Assembly (NCBI GenBank): GCA_964291275.2 | Contig: OZ219799.1 | Coordinates: 2,170,001 to 2,234,000, forward strand | DNA: 64,000 nucleotides | DNA from: Bin80 sp964291275 | GTDB lineage: Bacteria > Bacteroidota > Rhodothermia > Rhodothermales > Bin80 | Direction of reading: 5' to 3' | Shown here: positions 1-7,941 of the stretch, in pieces | How positions within the stretch are numbered: the stretch's first letter is position 1 | Layout of the letters: each line of letters opens with the position of its first letter | Notes under the pieces: model-generated | What the model was told of the DNA's origin: nothing | The model's input: only the letters and a program-made list of their open reading frames with translations | The model's database searches: none | Program-made: the position numbers and the translations under genes

Positions 1-594
1 GACAGCGTGATGGTTTTGCGTTCCGGGATACCCGGTGTGGAGCGTTTCTTTTATGGCGGGGGCTCCGGGCCGAGGGAGTGGGGAAAGGCCATGGTCTTCG
101 CGGCGACTGGCACCGGCGTGTGGTACGGGTCGGGAGACGACTACGAACTCGAACATGTCGACTGGAGTGGTCGTGTCACGCGCATCGCGCGGTGGGCCGG
201 GCCGGACCGGGAGGTGACAACCGAGCATCTCGAGCGCTACCTGCGCGCATACCTAGCTCGGTACAACACACCTGCAGAGCGCCAGCGCTTCGAGAGCGAG
301 CGGTGGCGGGACATTCGGAATGACCTGCCGGAGCGGTTCCCCGCCTTCGAAGCGGACGGGCTCATGGCGCTGCCGGACGGCAGTCTGTGGGTCACCACCT
401 TCGGCTGGCGGTCGCCGGACCAGGAACTCCATCTGCTGCACCCAAGCGGTAGTTGGGTGGCTTGCCTCGTTATCCCCGCGCGCTCGACGCTGCTGGACGC
501 TGGGCCTGACTGGGTGCTCCTACGGGAGCGCGGCGAATTCGGTGAGCACAGCGTGGCCGTGTACGAGTTGGTGGAGGCGGGCGATGCAGGTTAG
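1..594 (+). CDS. C-terminal part of a probable 6-bladed beta-propeller protein (5' cut by window)
   Basis: The reading frame is open from the first base, so the start lies outside the window; about 197 codons are visible. The last 80 residues alternate beta-strand-like segments, with DGSLWVTTFG followed by HPSG and a closing DWVLLRERGEFG element. This pattern is typical of the last blade of exported 6-bladed beta-propeller proteins, where a strand naming a value is followed by a strand scoring it. No catalytic motif is visible. The stretch is clearly richer in G+C than the genes that follow, which may indicate a different origin. The family call is pattern-based inference; the product could equally be an unclassified repeat protein. 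Confidence 0.5.
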   Translation, partial: DSVMVLRSGIPGVERFFYGGGSGPREWGKAMVFAATGTGVWYGSGDDYELEHVDWSGRVTRIARWAGPDREVTTEHLERYLRAYLARYNTPAERQRFESERWRDIRNDLPERFPAFEADGLMALPDGSLWVTTFGWRSPDQELHLLHPSGSWVACLVIPARSTLLDAGPDWVLLRERGEFGEHSVAVYELVEAGDAG

Positions 595-806
595 CTCGGA
601 TGGTCGGATCGGGCCTGTTACCAATCGGAAAACCGAATGGGAGATCTCTCCCCTCAATGACCGGGACATCGTACTCATCCGCGCTATGTTTGACGGCATG
701 GTGATCAAACGCCATATTCAGCCCAATATACGCTCTGTGTTCATCAGTATAAACGGATGAACATTCCTCACAGTTTAAGTATGTAATTCCCTTAATTTGT
801 TCAATC

Positions 807-2303
807 ATGAAGAAAGAGCCGCCATACGGGTTACGACAACGCGTAGGCCTGTTCCTGGGTCCAATTTGGCTGTTGGCGGCGCTTGTGCTTCCTCCCCCGA
901 GCGGACTGGAACTGGAAGCATGGTACACAGCAGGCGCAGCTCTATTGATGGCCACGTGGTGGATCGCTGAATCCATCCCAATTCCCGCAACCTCCCTTCT
1001 CCCACTAATTCTGTTTCCAATTATGGGAGTGAACACAATGCAGGATACCGCAGAGCCCTATGCACATCCTATCATCTTTCTGTTTATGGGTGGCTTCATC
1101 ATCGCACTGGGAATGATGCGATGGGATTTGCACCGGCGTATCGCAATCTGGATTATTTCCCGTGCTGGTACGGGACCCCGAGCCTTGATTGCCGGATTCA
1201 TGATGGCGACCGCAGGACTTAGCATGTGGGTCAGTAATACCGCAACGACCCTGATGATGCTACCCGTTGCACTCTCTGTCATCGTGCTGGCCGATACCGA
1301 AGGAACAGACGACCGGTTTAAGCATCATTTTGCAGTTGCTTTGCTCCTGGGCGTCGCCTACGCAGCTAACATAGGGGGAATGGGTACGCTCATTGGCACA
1401 ATCCCCAACGCATTTATCAGTGCATTCTTCGAAAGTGAGTACGGATACACCATAACATTCACGAAATGGCTTTCGGTCGGTGTGCCAATTGTACTCATTG
1501 GTGTACCCCTAGTATTCTTCGCGATCACTCGATTTCTCTACTCATTTGACAAAAAAGACCTGATTGGAAGTGAGTCGATCATAGCAGAGCAACAACAAAA
1601 GCTCGGGCCTATGAAGAAGGGCGAGAAAATTGTAGCCGTAGTGTTCACCATTACTGCACTGCTCTGGATAACTCGTCCATTACTTGCTCCCATAATCCCT
1701 GGGTTGACCGATGCAAATATTGCGATGCTTGGAGGACTATCGCTGTTTGTGATCCCCGTCGATTTCAAACGCGGTATCTTCGCGCAGGACTGGCATACAG
1801 CCAAGAAGCTTCCATGGGGGGCACTCATCCTGATTGGAGGCGGACTGAGCCTTGCGGGAGCCGTTTCGGGTAGCGGTCTCGCTGCGTGGCTCGGCGAATC
1901 ACTCCACCCACTTCAGCAATTTCCTACGATTCTTGTTGTCCTTATTACAACAGGCGTCATTGTTTTTCTTACGGAGATTACCAGCAATACTGCCACCACG
2001 GCAACATTCCTGCCGGTGCTCGCAGCTCTCGCCCTGGCCGTTGGAGAGAGCCCCCTGCTTTTGGCTGTGCCCGCAGCCCTGGGGGCCAGTTGTGCATTCA
2101 TGCTACCCGTTGCAACGCCCCCTAACGCTATCGTTTACGGTAGTGGACGCGTAGAGGTCTTCGAAATGGCACGAGCGGGCTTTTTGCTTAACTTTGCCTT
2201 CCTTTTGCTGATCACCGTTTGTGCATACTCGATATTGCTCTGGGTATTTGGGATTGATGTCGGAATTGTCCCGGATTGGGCAGTGCAAAACCACTCACCA
2301 TGA
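807..2303 (+). CDS. SLC13/DASS family sodium-coupled di/tricarboxylate transporter
   Basis: The 498-residue product is an inner-membrane protein with about a dozen hydrophobic segments, the usual size for bacterial DASS transporters such as SdcS. The family signature is visible near residue 390 as a run of E-I-T-S-N-T-A-T-T followed by a hydrophobic helix, with a matching SNTATT near residue 145. These are the paired sodium and substrate-binding loops of the two inverted repeats. The family takes up succinate, malate, fumarate, citrate or sulfate with sodium; the substrate cannot be read from sequence. The ATG at 807 gives a short basic N-terminus before the first helix. It lies 58 bases before the sugar-acid kinase gene on the same strand, so co-transcription and a role in organic-acid uptake are plausible. 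Confidence 0.9.
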   Translation: MKKEPPYGLRQRVGLFLGPIWLLAALVLPPPSGLELEAWYTAGAALLMATWWIAESIPIPATSLLPLILFPIMGVNTMQDTAEPYAHPIIFLFMGGFIIALGMMRWDLHRRIAIWIISRAGTGPRALIAGFMMATAGLSMWVSNTATTLMMLPVALSVIVLADTEGTDDRFKHHFAVALLLGVAYAANIGGMGTLIGTIPNAFISAFFESEYGYTITFTKWLSVGVPIVLIGVPLVFFAITRFLYSFDKKDLIGSESIIAEQQQKLGPMKKGEKIVAVVFTITALLWITRPLLAPIIPGLTDANIAMLGGLSLFVIPVDFKRGIFAQDWHTAKKLPWGALILIGGGLSLAGAVSGSGLAAWLGESLHPLQQFPTILVVLITTGVIVFLTEITSNTATTATFLPVLAALALAVGESPLLLAVPAALGASCAFMLPVATPPNAIVYGSGRVEVFEMARAGFLLNFAFLLLITVCAYSILLWVFGIDVGIVPDWAVQNHSP

Positions 2304-2361
2304 CAATAGCAAAACGTACATAGACGTCTAACTCGCGCTCAATAATAAAATCTGATCCAAA

Positions 2362-3396
2362 ATGAAACACTGCGTCACATTTGGCGAAATCATGCTGAGG
2401 CTTTCCCCGCCTGGATTACAGCGATTCGTACAGGCATCCTCATTTGAGGTGTGCTATGGAGGAGCGGAAGCAAACGTTGCTGCTTCACTGGCTGGATTTG
2501 GGATCCCCGTTCAGTTTGTCTCACGCGTACCTTCGAACGAGCTGGGAACCAGTGCAGTGCAAACTGTGCGTGCACTCGGGGTCGAAACACAATTTATCCA
2601 GCGTGGAGGAGAGCGTCTGGGAATCTACTTCTTGGAAACCGGCGCGTCTGCACGCGCAAGCAAGGTCCTTTATGACCGCGCATACTCGGGTATCGCTTCC
2701 ATAGAGCCGGGAATGATCAACTGGGATGATGTCTTTGCAGGAGCTGGGTGGTTTCACTGGACTGGAATCACGCCGGCAGTTTCTGAGGGGGCAGCACTGG
2801 CTGTGGAGGAAGCTCTCGCAGCGGCGAAGCGTCAGAACGTGACGATCTCCGTTGATCTCAATTACCGTGGAAATTTGTGGAAGTGGGGAAAAACCCCTGG
2901 AGAAGTAATGCCCGATCTGGTTGCTTCATGCAATGTTATTGTAGGTAATGAGGAAGATGCCCAGAAGGTCTTTGGTATTCATCCTGAGGGCATCGAGGTA
3001 AAAAGCGGCCATCTGGAAGCTTCCGCCTATGAATCAGTCGGCCGACAACTTATGGAACGATTTCCGCGCTGCCAACGGGCCATCATTACACTGCGCAGTT
3101 CTATCAGTGCTTCACACAATGCCTGGTCCGGCGTCCTGTGGGATGGATCGAAGCTATTGTACGGGCCTAAGTACGATATCACCCATATCGTTGACCGTGT
3201 TGGAGGAGGAGATTCTTTCGTAGGCGGCTTGATCTACGGACTCCTGGCCTTTGATGGTGACAATCAAAAAGCGTTGAACTTTGCCGTGGCCGCTTCGTGT
3301 CTCAAACACACCATACCCGGGGATTTCAACCTGGTGAGCGTAGCTGAGGTGGAAAAACTGCTCTCTGGAGACGCCTCTGGTAGGGTTACCCGCTAA
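2362..3396 (+). CDS. kdgK: PfkB-family sugar kinase, probable 2-keto-3-deoxygluconate kinase
   Basis: The protein (344 residues) has the ribokinase/PfkB fold. The N-terminus contains the substrate-binding CYGGAEANVA segment near residues 31-40. The C-terminal signature GGGDSF places the catalytic base at Asp284. The closest subfamily pattern is 2-keto-3-deoxygluconate kinase, which phosphorylates KDG to KDPG in hexuronate and Entner-Doudoroff-type catabolism. Fructokinase or another PfkB sugar kinase is the alternative. It sits directly behind the DASS transporter, and an aldolase gene lies 1.3 kb further on, consistent with a carbon-catabolic neighbourhood. The gene symbol is a subfamily-level guess. 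Confidence 0.8.
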   Translation: MKHCVTFGEIMLRLSPPGLQRFVQASSFEVCYGGAEANVAASLAGFGIPVQFVSRVPSNELGTSAVQTVRALGVETQFIQRGGERLGIYFLETGASARASKVLYDRAYSGIASIEPGMINWDDVFAGAGWFHWTGITPAVSEGAALAVEEALAAAKRQNVTISVDLNYRGNLWKWGKTPGEVMPDLVASCNVIVGNEEDAQKVFGIHPEGIEVKSGHLEASAYESVGRQLMERFPRCQRAIITLRSSISASHNAWSGVLWDGSKLLYGPKYDITHIVDRVGGGDSFVGGLIYGLLAFDGDNQKALNFAVAASCLKHTIPGDFNLVSVAEVEKLLSGDASGRVTR

Positions 3397-3440
3397 GCAC
3401 TGGGCGCAATTGGTGGTGGAAACTGCCATTCCACCGACTG

Positions 3441-3514
<74 letters not shown>

Positions 3515-3538
3515 ACTATAACGGGCCCTGCTACCCTA

Positions 3539-4624
3539 TTGACTCAAAGCTGTTCCGGGAAGACCCTTGTGCAAGATCCTGTTTTCGATGTAATTGTTGC
3601 CGGTGCTGGACTAAGCGGCACGTGTGCAGCTTTGTGGCTCTCCACCTCCAACCGGGTGCTATTGCTATCGGGAACCGCTCCGGCTGCATCCGGCATCGCA
3701 GTAGGGCTCGTCAATCCATTTGCCGGACAACGAGTTGCCCCGTCCTGGCATGCCAGCCTTGCACACAATGACCTATTAGACACACTTGCTCACGCTGATG
3801 CAAGCGATACATACGATCCGTGTGGTATTTTCCGACCGGCCCTGAACGAGGCACAGGCTGTACGCATGCGTACACTGGCCTTGGAGCACGCTGAGTCATT
3901 CACTTGGTTATCGCGTGATGAGGTACACTCCCGCTATCCTCATGTGTCGGCCCCTTTTGGTGCTGCAATCACGATCGGTGGGGTAATTGATACGCCTCGA
4001 ATGCTGGAGTACACACATAAGACAATCGCATCTCGCAGTACCATACGGTCTTCCGATCTTGTTGGCTGGAAAGACTTAGGTTCGGGAGTGACTGTTGCGC
4101 TCAAATCAGGACCCTCCCTTCGAGCCTCGAAACTAATCCTTGCACTTGGTGCAGGTTACAGGTCCTTCCCTGCACTCTCTCCGTTGAATTTGCATTGTAT
4201 CAAAGGCCAAATCGTTCGCATACGCACTCCAGAGTATCTGTCACTCCCCATTCCGGTGAGCGGATATGGTTACGTAGTTCCTCTGCGAAACACATTAGTC
4301 CTCGGAACCACTTATGAGCATTCCTATCAGAATGATCAACCCACAAAAGAGGGATCCAAAAACATTCTTGCGCTAACACAACAAATGGTACCCTGTATAG
4401 AGACAGCAGATGTACTTAATATAGCAGCAGGAATTAGAGTCGGGGTTCCTGGAACCCGGTTGCCGATGGTTGGCCCACTGTCTAGAAATGTATGGATCCT
4501 GACTGGACTTGGATCGAAGGGATTGTTGTTCGGCGCACACATCGGCCGCAACCTAGTGAACTGGCTCACTGATCCTGGACGTGTTCCCCACGAGCTACAT
4601 TTGCAGAAAAAACGACGGCTTTGA
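3539..4624 (+). CDS. FAD-dependent oxidoreductase (DAO family)
   Basis: The product is a 361-residue flavoprotein with an N-terminal dinucleotide-binding motif GAGLSG near residues 22-27, after the beta strand FDVIVA. The DAO-type middle region includes PFAGQRV, and a C-terminal GLGSKG segment would contact the flavin. The layout matches D-amino-acid oxidase, glycine oxidase and the oxidase half of MnmC, which oxidise secondary or primary amines. I do not see an MnmC methyltransferase domain, so the substrate is open. The only in-frame starts near the N-terminus are TTG at 3539 and GTG at 3569; the GTG would remove ten residues before the flavin-binding strand and is an equally good candidate. 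Confidence 0.8.
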   Translation: MTQSCSGKTLVQDPVFDVIVAGAGLSGTCAALWLSTSNRVLLLSGTAPAASGIAVGLVNPFAGQRVAPSWHASLAHNDLLDTLAHADASDTYDPCGIFRPALNEAQAVRMRTLALEHAESFTWLSRDEVHSRYPHVSAPFGAAITIGGVIDTPRMLEYTHKTIASRSTIRSSDLVGWKDLGSGVTVALKSGPSLRASKLILALGAGYRSFPALSPLNLHCIKGQIVRIRTPEYLSLPIPVSGYGYVVPLRNTLVLGTTYEHSYQNDQPTKEGSKNILALTQQMVPCIETADVLNIAAGIRVGVPGTRLPMVGPLSRNVWILTGLGSKGLLFGAHIGRNLVNWLTDPGRVPHELHLQKKRRL

Positions 4625-4663
4625 GTAACCTTTACCCCTGAACAGTAGTTGAATGTCTATATT

Positions 4664-4679
4664 CTCCCAAATTTGGGAG
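4664..4679. promoter_or_regulatory. Perfect 16-bp palindrome upstream of the aldolase gene
   Basis: The bases CTCCCAAATTTGGGAG form an uninterrupted, perfectly self-complementary sequence ending 36 bases before the aldolase ATG. Having no loop, it is a poor terminator hairpin but a good candidate site for a dimeric transcription factor controlling the aldolase gene. This is inferred from symmetry and position only. Confidence 0.45.
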
Positions 4680-4715
4680 TTTGTAATTTTCACAACCTAA
4701 CCCACAATTACAACC

Positions 4716-5795
4716 ATGTCTGAAGTTCTGAGCGCCAATACCGCTGCTATACTCGAAGATTCTGCAGAGAATCTCTTAACGCATAAGTGCGAAACCATCC
4801 CGCGCGAAAACCTGCATTTGCCCGGCCCAAACTTTATAGATAACGTTTGGGCGGCGTCAGATCGCACCCCTCGCGTACTACGTTCGCTCCAGACACTTTT
4901 CGATTCGGGCCGACTGGCCGGAACAGGCTATGTGTCAATTCTTCCTGTTGACCAGGGGATTGAGCACGCTGCCGGTGCTTCCTTTGCCAAGAACCCCCTT
5001 TACTTCGATCCCGAGAATATAGTCCGTCTGGCTATCGAAGGGGGATGCAATGGAGTTGCCTCAACCTATGGTGTACTGGGATCCATCGCGCGCAAGTATG
5101 CGCACAAGATCCCCTTCATCTTGAAATTTAACCACAACGAGCTGTTAAGCTATCCCAACTCACACGATCAGATACCCTTTGCAAGCATCCAAAATGCTTG
5201 GGATATGGGTTGTGTTGGTGTAGGAGCCACAGTCTACTACGGCTCCGAAAACTCCAATCGCCAGCTACAGGAAGTTTCAGAAGCGTTTGCCCTTGCGCAT
5301 GAGCTTGGCATGCTAACGATCCTGTGGTGCTACGTGCGTAACAGTGCCTTCAAGATTAACGGCGTCAACCACGAAGCCTCAGCGGACCTCACCGGGCAGG
5401 CCAATCACCTGGGTGTGACCATAGAAGCCGATATTATAAAACAAAAGCAACCCACCTCAAATGGAGGGTACGCTGCCCTGAATTATGGTAGCTCCAGCTA
5501 TGGTAAGTTTGATGAACGTATTTATACGCATCTGGCAAGCGACCATCCAATTGATCTGACGAGATATCAGATAGCCAACTGCTATATGGGACGTTGTGGG
5601 CTGATCAACTCCGGCGGTGCTTCAGGTTCGAACGACTTGCAGCAGGCGGTGAAGACTGCTGTCATCAACAAACGAGCCGGCGGGATGGGTCTGATCTCCG
5701 GGCGCAAGGCCTTCCAACGCCCAATGAAAGACGGGATCGGCATCCTTAATGCTATTCAAGATGTCTACCTTGATAAATCTGTAACCGTTGCATAG
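4716..5795 (+). CDS. fbaB: Class I fructose-bisphosphate aldolase (DhnA/archaeal type)
   Basis: The 359-residue protein belongs to the DeoC/LacD-like class I aldolase group that cleaves fructose 1,6-bisphosphate to glyceraldehyde 3-phosphate and dihydroxyacetone phosphate through a Schiff base. Visible family features are the PVDQGIEH strand-loop near residues 82-89, KFNHNELL containing a conserved lysine, and a late SGRKAFQRP segment that resembles the phosphate-binding and active-site lysine region. The N-terminus carries about 50 extra residues before the barrel, as in other bacterial members. The ATG at 4716 follows an AT-rich leader with a palindrome. The enzyme is cytosolic and serves glycolysis or gluconeogenesis. 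Confidence 0.88.
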   Translation: MSEVLSANTAAILEDSAENLLTHKCETIPRENLHLPGPNFIDNVWAASDRTPRVLRSLQTLFDSGRLAGTGYVSILPVDQGIEHAAGASFAKNPLYFDPENIVRLAIEGGCNGVASTYGVLGSIARKYAHKIPFILKFNHNELLSYPNSHDQIPFASIQNAWDMGCVGVGATVYYGSENSNRQLQEVSEAFALAHELGMLTILWCYVRNSAFKINGVNHEASADLTGQANHLGVTIEADIIKQKQPTSNGGYAALNYGSSSYGKFDERIYTHLASDHPIDLTRYQIANCYMGRCGLINSGGASGSNDLQQAVKTAVINKRAGGMGLISGRKAFQRPMKDGIGILNAIQDVYLDKSVTVA

Positions 5796-6115
5796 GAGCC
5801 TGCATCAGCAATAAACACCCATTGCAAAGCTGCGAGGACTGACCCGTAAACCCCATTCTTCCAGTAGAAAAGCTCGAGAAAGCCTAGGTTCTTGCCACCA
5901 TCGGGTACCCACATAGGGAACTGCCATTCCGAAATGGCGGGGCCCGTGATCGCCCACTTGGCGTCTGCAGCGATGTGTGCGCGTACACCCATATAACTAT
6001 GCAGCGTCATTGCTTCGACTGCAAGCATGAATGACTATGCCACAGGCGGCCGTGACGGCGGAGCACCCGTAGCTTGATCCTGCATCCTGTACAGCAAGAA
6101 CAGTGAGGAAACGAA
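5796..6115. other. Intergenic stretch between convergent genes
   Basis: These 320 bases separate the convergent aldolase and transglutaminase genes. An antisense reading frame of 87 codons (5765-6028, minus) runs through it and overlaps the aldolase 3' end by 31 bases. Its translation contains aromatic-rich stretches such as ELFYWKNG that do not look random, but I recognise no family and see no ribosome binding site. It may be a gene fragment or chance. I see no convincing terminator. Confidence 0.3.
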
Positions 6116-6976
6116 TCAATTCAGCTCCTGCCGAACCACTTCTACCTGAGTGACAAGCTTGGAATCTGATGCGCCGCTGAATACGCCGCGTACCGGAGGA
6201 ACATCGCCATAATCCCTCCCGGTTGCAACTCGGATGTGGCGCTCATCGCAGTCACCATCGTTGACGGGATCCACACCAAACCATCCTGCGTCCGGCAACC
6301 AGCATTCAACCCACGCGTGACTCTCATTGTGTCCGACAGCGTTGCTGTCCGGTCCAAGGTATCCCGACACGTAACGCGAGGGAATGCCCCAGCTTCGCAA
6401 GATTGAAATCATCACATGGGCATAGTCCTGGCACACGCCCCTACCACCTTCAAGTATATGATCTATCGGCGACTGCGCTGAGGTGCTCCCGGGCGCGTAG
6501 ACGAAGGCCGCGCGTAGCGCCGCTTTAAGGTCTTGGATGCTGTTCAAGGGAGTGCTGCCTTTCTCTATCCCGAATTCCTTCATGAATCGCTTCAACGTAC
6601 CGGACGAAGGCCGTGCGAAGTGGCTGGGCTGGAGCATCATCCACTGTTGCGGGGTACATGTGGCAGATTCGAGCGAGGTCCAGCTTAAGACATCTATGGA
6701 TTCGGGCAGCGGAGGTTGGCTAACTACATCAACCTCAGAGAATGCGCGGATATGGAGTTCGTGATGCAGGCTGGGTCGGTCAAAAAAATGCCCCCGGTTA
6801 CCATATGGGCCGGTAAAAGCAAAGATAGATCCCCCTGGATCAGTGCCAAGCGAAAAGCTGTGGACCAATTGGTTCAGATTACGAGCAGGTGCCAGAAAAA
6901 GCGTAATCACCGATCCAGTCACTGCACCTTCGTACGTGAATTTCAACTCGTGGCGTATTGTATAGCGAGCAGTCAT
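6116..6976 (-). CDS. Transglutaminase-like cysteine protease-fold protein
   Basis: The protein (286 residues) has an N-terminal bacterial transglutaminase beta domain beginning RYTIRHELKF and a C-terminal papain-like transglutaminase core. The predicted catalytic triad is complete: Cys182 in GVCQDYAH, His220 in ESHAWVE and Asp236 in GVDPVND. I chose the ATG at 6976 because it overlaps the stop of the alpha-E gene as ATGA, a sign of translational coupling. A longer frame exists upstream, but its first 23 residues look unlike protein and lie inside the neighbour. It is the last gene of a three-gene operon with alpha-E and circularly permuted ATP-grasp proteins. This conserved bacterial trio is suspected of peptide or amide bond formation, but its substrate is not established. 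Confidence 0.92.
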   Translation of the reverse strand: MTARYTIRHELKFTYEGAVTGSVITLFLAPARNLNQLVHSFSLGTDPGGSIFAFTGPYGNRGHFFDRPSLHHELHIRAFSEVDVVSQPPLPESIDVLSWTSLESATCTPQQWMMLQPSHFARPSSGTLKRFMKEFGIEKGSTPLNSIQDLKAALRAAFVYAPGSTSAQSPIDHILEGGRGVCQDYAHVMISILRSWGIPSRYVSGYLGPDSNAVGHNESHAWVECWLPDAGWFGVDPVNDGDCDERHIRVATGRDYGDVPPVRGVFSGASDSKLVTQVEVVRQELN

Positions 6977-7941
6977 GACGGTAGCCCCCGCTCCAAGGGA
7001 TAATCCACGTATTCTGCGATGATGAGGTTGTGCAGCATACGGCATTCCTCAGCAAAGCCTGCCAAGAAATCCCGTGTATCCACATGCTCGGAGGGCGCCT
7101 GCAAGTCGGTCTCGATTGCGGCTGCCAGACGCAATGCGTGGCGGTGAGGCGCTCTTAGCGGATACCGTCCACCCGCCGGATCTATACCCGACAGCAAGGA
7201 CTGAACGCGCCGGATCGCGAAATTCAAGGAACACGGAATCTCAGGATTGGATAGTAGGAATGCCAGTGCATGTGCAGGCCGGATCACCATTGAGTGCGTT
7301 CGGCAGTATGCCTCGTAGGCAGCGCACACCTCTAACAGTCCTGTCCACATTTGAGAATCCCCATTTGAAGGACGAGACCACGCTTGCAATAGGGCTGTCT
7401 GATGCTGCAGCCGTTCAACAAAGCGGCCTAACACAAGGAACCGCCAAGCATCGTCCCGTGACATCCTGGCTTCAATGACCCCGGATAAAAGCCGCAGTCG
7501 GTCTATGACCCCTGCCGGTAGCCTGTTGGGCCCTCGAGCCCAATACTCCGCAAAGTCGCAGTCTCTGAGCCAGAAAAAGCCGTCGTTGAGACATGTCCAA
7601 ACCCGGACCGGTAGCCACGGACGAAGCTGCTTGGCATTATCGCGTGCGTTGGTCCAACTCTGGATGATGGCATCCGGGTTTGCGGAGTCCTCAATCAAGT
7701 GAGCAGCAAGTGCAAAGGCATCTGCAACCAAAAAGGCTTCTGCGTCGTCAGTAACCGTGGGAGATACTGGAGGTGGCTGTCCAAGAGCCGCATACAAGAC
7801 CTGCCAGCCGTGTGCCAGCACGTCAACAGGAGTATCGACTAGATGTGCAAGATGATAGTCCAACAGACGCGCCGTGTGCTCAGCACGCTCGAAATAGCGA
7901 CCCATCCAGTAAAAATCCGCAGCGGCTCTAGCCAGCATCAT
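6973..7941 (-). CDS. Alpha-E domain protein
   Basis: This 322-residue, almost wholly helical protein starts MMLARAAADFYWMGRYFERAEHTAR, the hallmark of the alpha-E family (key residues W12, R15, E18 and R19). Alpha-E proteins regularly lie between a circularly permuted ATP-grasp protein and a transglutaminase-like protein and are thought to act with them. Their biochemical role is unknown. The start overlaps the stop of the upstream ATP-grasp gene by four bases (7938-7941), and its own stop overlaps the start of the next gene (6973-6976). All three are therefore likely translated from one message. No signal peptide is visible, so a cytosolic site is expected. Confidence 0.92.
   Translation of the reverse strand: MMLARAAADFYWMGRYFERAEHTARLLDYHLAHLVDTPVDVLAHGWQVLYAALGQPPPVSPTVTDDAEAFLVADAFALAAHLIEDSANPDAIIQSWTNARDNAKQLRPWLPVRVWTCLNDGFFWLRDCDFAEYWARGPNRLPAGVIDRLRLLSGVIEARMSRDDAWRFLVLGRFVERLQHQTALLQAWSRPSNGDSQMWTGLLEVCAAYEAYCRTHSMVIRPAHALAFLLSNPEIPCSLNFAIRRVQSLLSGIDPAGGRYPLRAPHRHALRLAAAIETDLQAPSEHVDTRDFLAGFAEECRMLHNLIIAEYVDYPLERGLPS

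Noticed and set aside
470..1036. 188-codon minus-strand open frame
   Set aside because: It overlaps the start of the DASS transporter and the end of the propeller-like gene, and its composition is not protein-like.
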